A program made the position numbers and the translations under genes. The notes under the pieces were generated by a model that had not been told where the DNA came from, did no database searches, and saw nothing but the letters and a program-made list of their open reading frames with translations. 64,000 nt of DNA from Kribbella amoyensis (GTDB lineage Bacteria > Actinomycetota > Actinomycetes > Propionibacteriales > Kribbellaceae): the NCBI RefSeq assembly GCF_007828865.1, contig NZ_VIVK01000001.1:1736001-1800000 (forward strand). The letters are read 5' to 3'. Positions 60,303 to 64,000 of this stretch are shown here, piece after piece. The number at the start of each line of letters is the position of its first letter. Positions within the stretch are counted from its first letter, which is position 1.

Positions 60303-61699
60303 TGCTTCTGCACCGCCATGGCGATCGTGTCGTCGGATACCGGCGCCGCGGGGGTCTGCGGCCGCCGGGCCTGGTCGCTGATCCGCAGCAGCAGGGCGAC
60401 GATCGCCCAGTTCGCCACCAGCGAGGTCCCGCCGAGCGCCATGAACGGCGTGGCCAGACCGGTCAGCGGGATCAGTCCGGTCACCCCGCCGACGATCACG
60501 AACACCTGCACCGCGAACGACATCGCCAGACCGGTCGCGAGCAGCTTGCCGAAGATGTCCCGGCAGCCGAGCGCGGTGCGCAGGCCGCGCTCCACGATCA
60601 GCGTGAAGACCAGGATGATCGCGATCATCCCGGTCAGCCCCAGCTCCTCGGCGAACGAGGAGATGATGAAGTCGCTCTGCCCGTAGAAGCCGAGGATCTC
60701 CGGCCGGCCCTGGCCGAGCCCGCGGCCGAGCACGCCGCCCCAGGCCTGGCCCATCAGCGCGTTCGAGACCTGGCCGCCGACCTCCTGGAACGGGTCCTGC
60801 CAGTCGGCCACCCGCTTCTGCACGTGGCCGAAGGTGGAGTACGCGAACAGCGCCCCGCCGGCGAACAGCAGGCCGCCGATCAGCAGCCAGCCGGCCCGCT
60901 CGGTCGCGACGTAGAGCAGGAAGAGGAAGAGCCCGAAGAACAGCAGCGAGGAGCCGAGGTCCTTCTCGAAGATCAGCACGCCGAGGCTGACGCCCCAGGC
61001 GATCAGGATCGGGCCGAGGTCGCGGGCCCGGGGCAGGTCCAGGCCGAGGAACCGGTGCCCGGCCAGGGTCAGCACGTCCCGCTTGACCACCAGGTAGCCG
61101 GCGAAGAAGACAACCAGGCAGAGCTTGGCGAACTCACCGGGCTGGAACGACATCCCGGCCAGCCGGACCCAGATCCGGGCGCCGTTGATGTCGACGCCGA
61201 GTCCGGGGACCAGCGGCAGGATCAGCAGGACCAGACCGGCCAGGCCCGCGGTGTACGTCAGCGCCTGCAACCGACGGTGGTCCCGGATCACCAGGATCAC
61301 GACCAGGAACAGGATGATGCCGACCGCGGTCCAGGTGATCTGCTGCGGCGCAGCGGGACCACGCGGCTCCCGGCCGGCGGCTTCCGCGGCCGCCTGCAGA
61401 CCGAGGTCGACGCGGTGGATCATCGCGACCCCGAGGCCGTTCAGCAGCACCGCGCACGGGAGCAGCACCGGATCGGCGTACGGCGCCCGGTAGCGCAGGG
61501 CGAGGTGGGCGATCAGCGCGAGCAGGCCGATCCCGGCGGCGTAGTACCCGGTGCTGGCCGGGACCTTGTCCTGCACGGTGAGGCCGATGTTGACGTACGC
61601 GCCGACCGACACCGCGATCGCGATGATGAGCAGCATCAGCTCCACCCCGCGCCGGCTGCGCGGGATGATCTGGATCATCGAGGTGGACGCGATACTCAT
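60299..61699 (-). CDS. rodA: SEDS peptidoglycan glycosyltransferase RodA/FtsW
   Basis: 466 aa, ten or more membrane spans. SEDS features: WVRLAGMSFQPGEFAKLCLV, then VKRDVLTLAGHRFLGL with FEKDLGSSLLFFGLFL (the essential Asp in EKDLGS), and GLGQGRPEILGFYGQSDFII. It polymerises lipid II; the partner is PbpA next in the operon. Overlaps pstP by 4 bp at its start and pbpA by 4 bp at its end. ATG 61678 (MIQIIPRSRRG) is an alternative start. Confidence 0.96.
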   Translation of the reverse strand: MSIASTSMIQIIPRSRRGVELMLLIIAIAVSVGAYVNIGLTVQDKVPASTGYYAAGIGLLALIAHLALRYRAPYADPVLLPCAVLLNGLGVAMIHRVDLGLQAAAEAAGREPRGPAAPQQITWTAVGIILFLVVILVIRDHRRLQALTYTAGLAGLVLLILPLVPGLGVDINGARIWVRLAGMSFQPGEFAKLCLVVFFAGYLVVKRDVLTLAGHRFLGLDLPRARDLGPILIAWGVSLGVLIFEKDLGSSLLFFGLFLFLLYVATERAGWLLIGGLLFAGGALFAYSTFGHVQKRVADWQDPFQEVGGQVSNALMGQAWGGVLGRGLGQGRPEILGFYGQSDFIISSFAEELGLTGMIAIILVFTLIVERGLRTALGCRDIFGKLLATGLAMSFAVQVFVIVGGVTGLIPLTGLATPFMALGGTSLVANWAIVALLLRISDQARRPQTPAAPVSDDTIAMAVQKQ

Positions 61700-63096
61700 C
61701 GGACCCCGTCGCAGTCGTCAGGGCCGGTCGTCCCGTCGCCCGGCGTGGTGCTCGCGCCCGGCGTCGCCGCGGGCGTGGTCGCCGGAGGCTTCGGCGGGAC
61801 CGAGACCGGCGGCTTGCCGGAGGCCGGCGGCGTGGACGGACGCGGTGACGGCTTCGGGTTCTGCTTGGCGGCGCACTCCTCCGCGGTCCGCTGCAGTTCG
61901 CTGACGATCTGCTTCGCCGCGCCGAGGTCGTCGGCCTGGATGTTGCCCTCCACCTGCTCCCGGCTGTACGTCGGGAGCTTGTCCACCTGCAGCGCCTGCT
62001 TCTCGTACACGTTCGACAGGGTGAGCCCGGGGATCTCCTGGTCGACGCCCTTGAAGATGGCCACGTAGTCGCCGTCGGTCCCCACGTAGTACTGCTTCTG
62101 GGTCCAGCCGTACGCGAACCAGGCGCCGCCGCCGATCAACGCGACCACCACGGCGAGAACGGCGAGCCGGCGCAGCCAGAGGAACCGCTTCGGCGCGCGC
62201 GGGGCGTACCGCAGCTCTTCCGGGTCCAGCTCCTCGGCACCGGCCGCGGAACCACCGGCGCCCTCCTCGCCGGCGCCACCGCGGACGGCGATCGTCGGCT
62301 CACCCCGGCCGGTCGACCCCTGGGCCAGCTCGGCCGCGGCGCCGACGAGCTGCGGGGTGGTCCCACTGCCCGGGTCGGTCTCCACCACGTCGGCGACGAC
62401 GCAGGTGACGTTGTCGTTCGAGCCCGCCTCGAGCGCGTGGGTGATCAGCTCGACCACGACGGAGTCCGGCGTCCCGTCGGCCATCGACGCCGCGATCACC
62501 TCGTCGCTGACGTAGTCGGGCAGTCCGTCGCTGCACAGCATCAGCCGGTCGCCGGCCCGGACGTCGAGCATGCCCAGGTCCGGGTCCGAGTCCGGCCGGC
62601 CGTCGAGGACGCGGAGGATCAGGTTCCGGTGCGGGTGGGTGAAGGCCTCCTCGGCGGAGATCCGGCCCTCGTCCACCAGCGACTGGACGAACGTGTGGTC
62701 GTGGCTCAGCTGCTGCAGCTGACCGTCCCGCATCCGGTACGCCCGGGAGTCGCCGAGGTGGGCCAGGCCGAGTTGCTCGCCGTCGAACATCAGCGCGGTC
62801 ACGGTCGAGCCCATGCCTTCGCGCTCGGGGTCCTCCTCGACCAGCTCGGAGAGCCGTTCGTTGGCGCGGTGCACGGCGCCGGCGAGGGCCTCGATCATGT
62901 CCTCGCCGGAGATGCCGGGCTTGTCCAGCTTGCGGATCACCTGGACGGCGGCGGAGCTGGCCACCTCACCGGCCGCGGCGCCGCCCATTCCGTCGGCGAG
63001 CAGCAGCAGGTGGGGACCGGCGTACGCGGAGTCCTCGTTGTTGCGGCGGACCCGTCCGACGTCGGAGAGGGCGGCGTAGTCGAGCGACAAGGTCAT
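61696..63096 (-). CDS. pstP: PP2C-type Ser/Thr phosphatase PstP
   Basis: 466 aa. PP2C motifs: DVGRVRRNNEDSAYAG, LLLLADGMGGAAAGEVAS, LAHLGDSRAYRMRDGQ, LMLCSDGLPDYVSDEV, SNDNVTCVVADVV, giving all metal ligands. One membrane span at about 310-330 (WLRRLAVLAVVVALIGGGAW) is followed by an outer domain and a Thr/Pro-rich tail. It dephosphorylates PknB and its substrates. The stop overlaps rodA (ATGA). Confidence 0.97.
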   Translation of the reverse strand: MTLSLDYAALSDVGRVRRNNEDSAYAGPHLLLLADGMGGAAAGEVASSAAVQVIRKLDKPGISGEDMIEALAGAVHRANERLSELVEEDPEREGMGSTVTALMFDGEQLGLAHLGDSRAYRMRDGQLQQLSHDHTFVQSLVDEGRISAEEAFTHPHRNLILRVLDGRPDSDPDLGMLDVRAGDRLMLCSDGLPDYVSDEVIAASMADGTPDSVVVELITHALEAGSNDNVTCVVADVVETDPGSGTTPQLVGAAAELAQGSTGRGEPTIAVRGGAGEEGAGGSAAGAEELDPEELRYAPRAPKRFLWLRRLAVLAVVVALIGGGAWFAYGWTQKQYYVGTDGDYVAIFKGVDQEIPGLTLSNVYEKQALQVDKLPTYSREQVEGNIQADDLGAAKQIVSELQRTAEECAAKQNPKPSPRPSTPPASGKPPVSVPPKPPATTPAATPGASTTPGDGTTGPDDCDGVR

Positions 63097-63105
63097 GGGG
63101 AGGGC

Positions 63106-63588
63106 CTACTTCGCGATGTTCAGCGTGGTCCGGCCGATCCGGATCGACCCGCCGATCTCGGCCGGTACCGGGCGGGTCACCCGCTGACCGTCCAGATAGG
63201 TGCCGTTGGTGGAGCCCAGGTCCTCGACCCACCATTGGCCCTCGGACTGGAACACCCGGGCGTGCCGGGTGGAGGAGTAGTCGTCGTCGAGCCGGATCTG
63301 GCAGTCCGAGCCGCGGCCGATCACCACCGGTTCGGCGGTCAGCGTCGCGCCGACCCCCGCCTGCGGGCCGTCCGCGATCGTGACCGACCCCGGCGTGCCC
63401 TTCTTTTTCTTGGCGGGCTTCGCCGGTTTCGGGGTGCGGCCGTTCTGCTGGACGGCCGGGGCCATCGCCCGGCTGTCCACCTTGGCGCCGAAGAGGTCCG
63501 ACCGGATCACGGAGAGCACCGCGAGGACGAACATCCAGAGCAGGGCCAGGAACCCCAGTTTGATCAGGGTCAGTGTCAGTTCCGACAT
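63106..63588 (-). CDS. fhaB: FHA-domain protein FhaB (FipA-like)
   Basis: 160 aa. N-terminal membrane segment (TLIKLGFLALLWMFVLAVLS), a basic linker (PKPAKPAKKKKG) and a C-terminal FHA domain that binds phospho-Thr: VIGRGSDCQIRLDDDYSSTR, HARVF, EDLGSTNGTYLDGQRV. It links the kinase to division and wall-synthesis proteins. Ten bp separate it from fhaA upstream and 9 bp from pstP. Confidence 0.96.
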   Translation of the reverse strand: MSELTLTLIKLGFLALLWMFVLAVLSVIRSDLFGAKVDSRAMAPAVQQNGRTPKPAKPAKKKKGTPGSVTIADGPQAGVGATLTAEPVVIGRGSDCQIRLDDDYSSTRHARVFQSEGQWWVEDLGSTNGTYLDGQRVTRPVPAEIGGSIRIGRTTLNIAK

Positions 63589-63598
63589 GGAAGGTCGA

Positions 63599-64000
63599 TC
63601 ACCACCCGCTGCTCGGCGGCTGGGCGATCGGCTCGTCCACCAAACGCAGCGTCATGGTCGTGTTCCCGATCCTCACGGTCGATCCGTCGGTCAGTTCGGC
63701 CTCGGCCGTCCGGCGGCCGTTCACCAGCGTGCCATTGGTGCTGCCGAGATCGACCAGCACCACCCGCACACCGCCAGGACCCTCCGGCATCAGCCGGATC
63801 TCGGCGTGCCGCCGGGACACCCCAGGGTCGTTGATCTGGATGTCGGCGTCCGTCCCCCGGCCGAGCACCACACCCGGCGGGTTGATCGGACGGCGCCGGC
63901 CGTTCACCTCGAGCGCGACCTGCGGGTGCCCCCGGCGGACCGGCGGCGGTCCGGGAGGCGGCGGCGGGGCACTCTGCATCACGGTCTGCCCGTCGTTCGG
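63599..64000 (-). CDS. fhaA: FHA-domain protein FhaA (C-terminal part)
   Basis: The reading frame runs off the right end of the window, so only the last 133 codons are visible: a Pro-rich linker (SAPPPPPGPPPVRRG) and the complete C-terminal FHA domain (VVLGRGTDADIQINDPGVSR, RHAEIRL, LVDLGSTNGTLVNGRR). The N-terminal DUF3662 domain expected for FhaA is outside. FhaA is phosphorylated by PknB and binds MviN in mycobacteria. First visible gene of the operon. Confidence 0.95.
   Translation of the reverse strand, partial: PNDGQTVMQSAPPPPPGPPPVRRGHPQVALEVNGRRRPINPPGVVLGRGTDADIQINDPGVSRRHAEIRLMPEGPGGVRVVLVDLGSTNGTLVNGRRTAEAELTDGSTVRIGNTTMTLRLVDEPIAQPPSSGW

Overview
The window is high-GC, gene-dense DNA from an actinomycete. 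The order recF–DUF721(dciA)…gyrB–gyrA–DUF3566–tRNA-Ile–DLW-39–tRNA-Ala at the left, and crgA–DUF881–glutamine amidotransferase–pknB–pbpA–rodA–pstP–fhaB–fhaA at the right, is the usual actinobacterial neighbourhood of the chromosomal origin. Gene content and protein style suggest a Kribbella-like member of the Nocardioidaceae/Propionibacteriales. That placement is inference, because no database was searched.

Layout. 1-11.2 kb: replication core (recF 3' part, dciA, gyrB, gyrA, a DUF3566 protein, two tRNAs and the tiny DLW-39 protein). It is interrupted between dciA and gyrB by a four-gene membrane/secreted-protein block. 11.2-12.6 kb: a complete IS481-type element inserted in the 3' end of tRNA-Ala with a 15-bp target duplication, followed by a second partial copy of the tRNA 3' end that looks like an attachment-site scar. 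12.6-34 kb: accessory and metabolic genes. These include a RibD/DHFR-like reductase divergent from a large LuxR regulator, an overlapping HIT–kinase–ParB-like operon, a VanZ-like protein, a pentapeptide-repeat protein, a nucleotide-sugar epimerase, three DUF4328 membrane proteins, TetR–glpD divergent from an alkyl-DHAP-synthase-like flavoprotein, an SDR–QueA-like pair behind a SoxR/MerR-type promoter, a sugar isomerase with psuG, and ogt. 34-37.4 kb: small hypotheticals, cyclophilin and rhomboid protease. 37.4-55 kb: a second accessory block with TetR–FAD monooxygenase, an arabinose-polymer locus (LacI, GH51, ABC importer without ATPase, two GH43), a PdxR-like MocR regulator divergent from an FMN-binding protein, and a DrrAB-like ABC exporter beside an EXLDI-family protein. 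55-64 kb: the cell-division and Ser/Thr-kinase operon.

How genes work together. The right-end operon couples peptidoglycan synthesis (PbpA, RodA) to PASTA-kinase/phosphatase/FHA signalling, with CrgA nearby. The arabinose locus reads as a unit: secreted GH43 enzymes release arabinose-containing oligosaccharides, the lipoprotein-dependent importer takes them up, cytoplasmic GH51 cleaves them, and the divergent LacI protein controls the set through two helically phased repeats. Several divergent regulator/target pairs carry operator-like DNA that can be read directly. The clearest are five 12-bp-phased CTACGTAG repeats upstream of the EXLDI gene, three 16-bp palindromes between the second TetR and its monooxygenase, and a SoxR-type dyad between -35 and -10 in front of the SDR–QueA pair.
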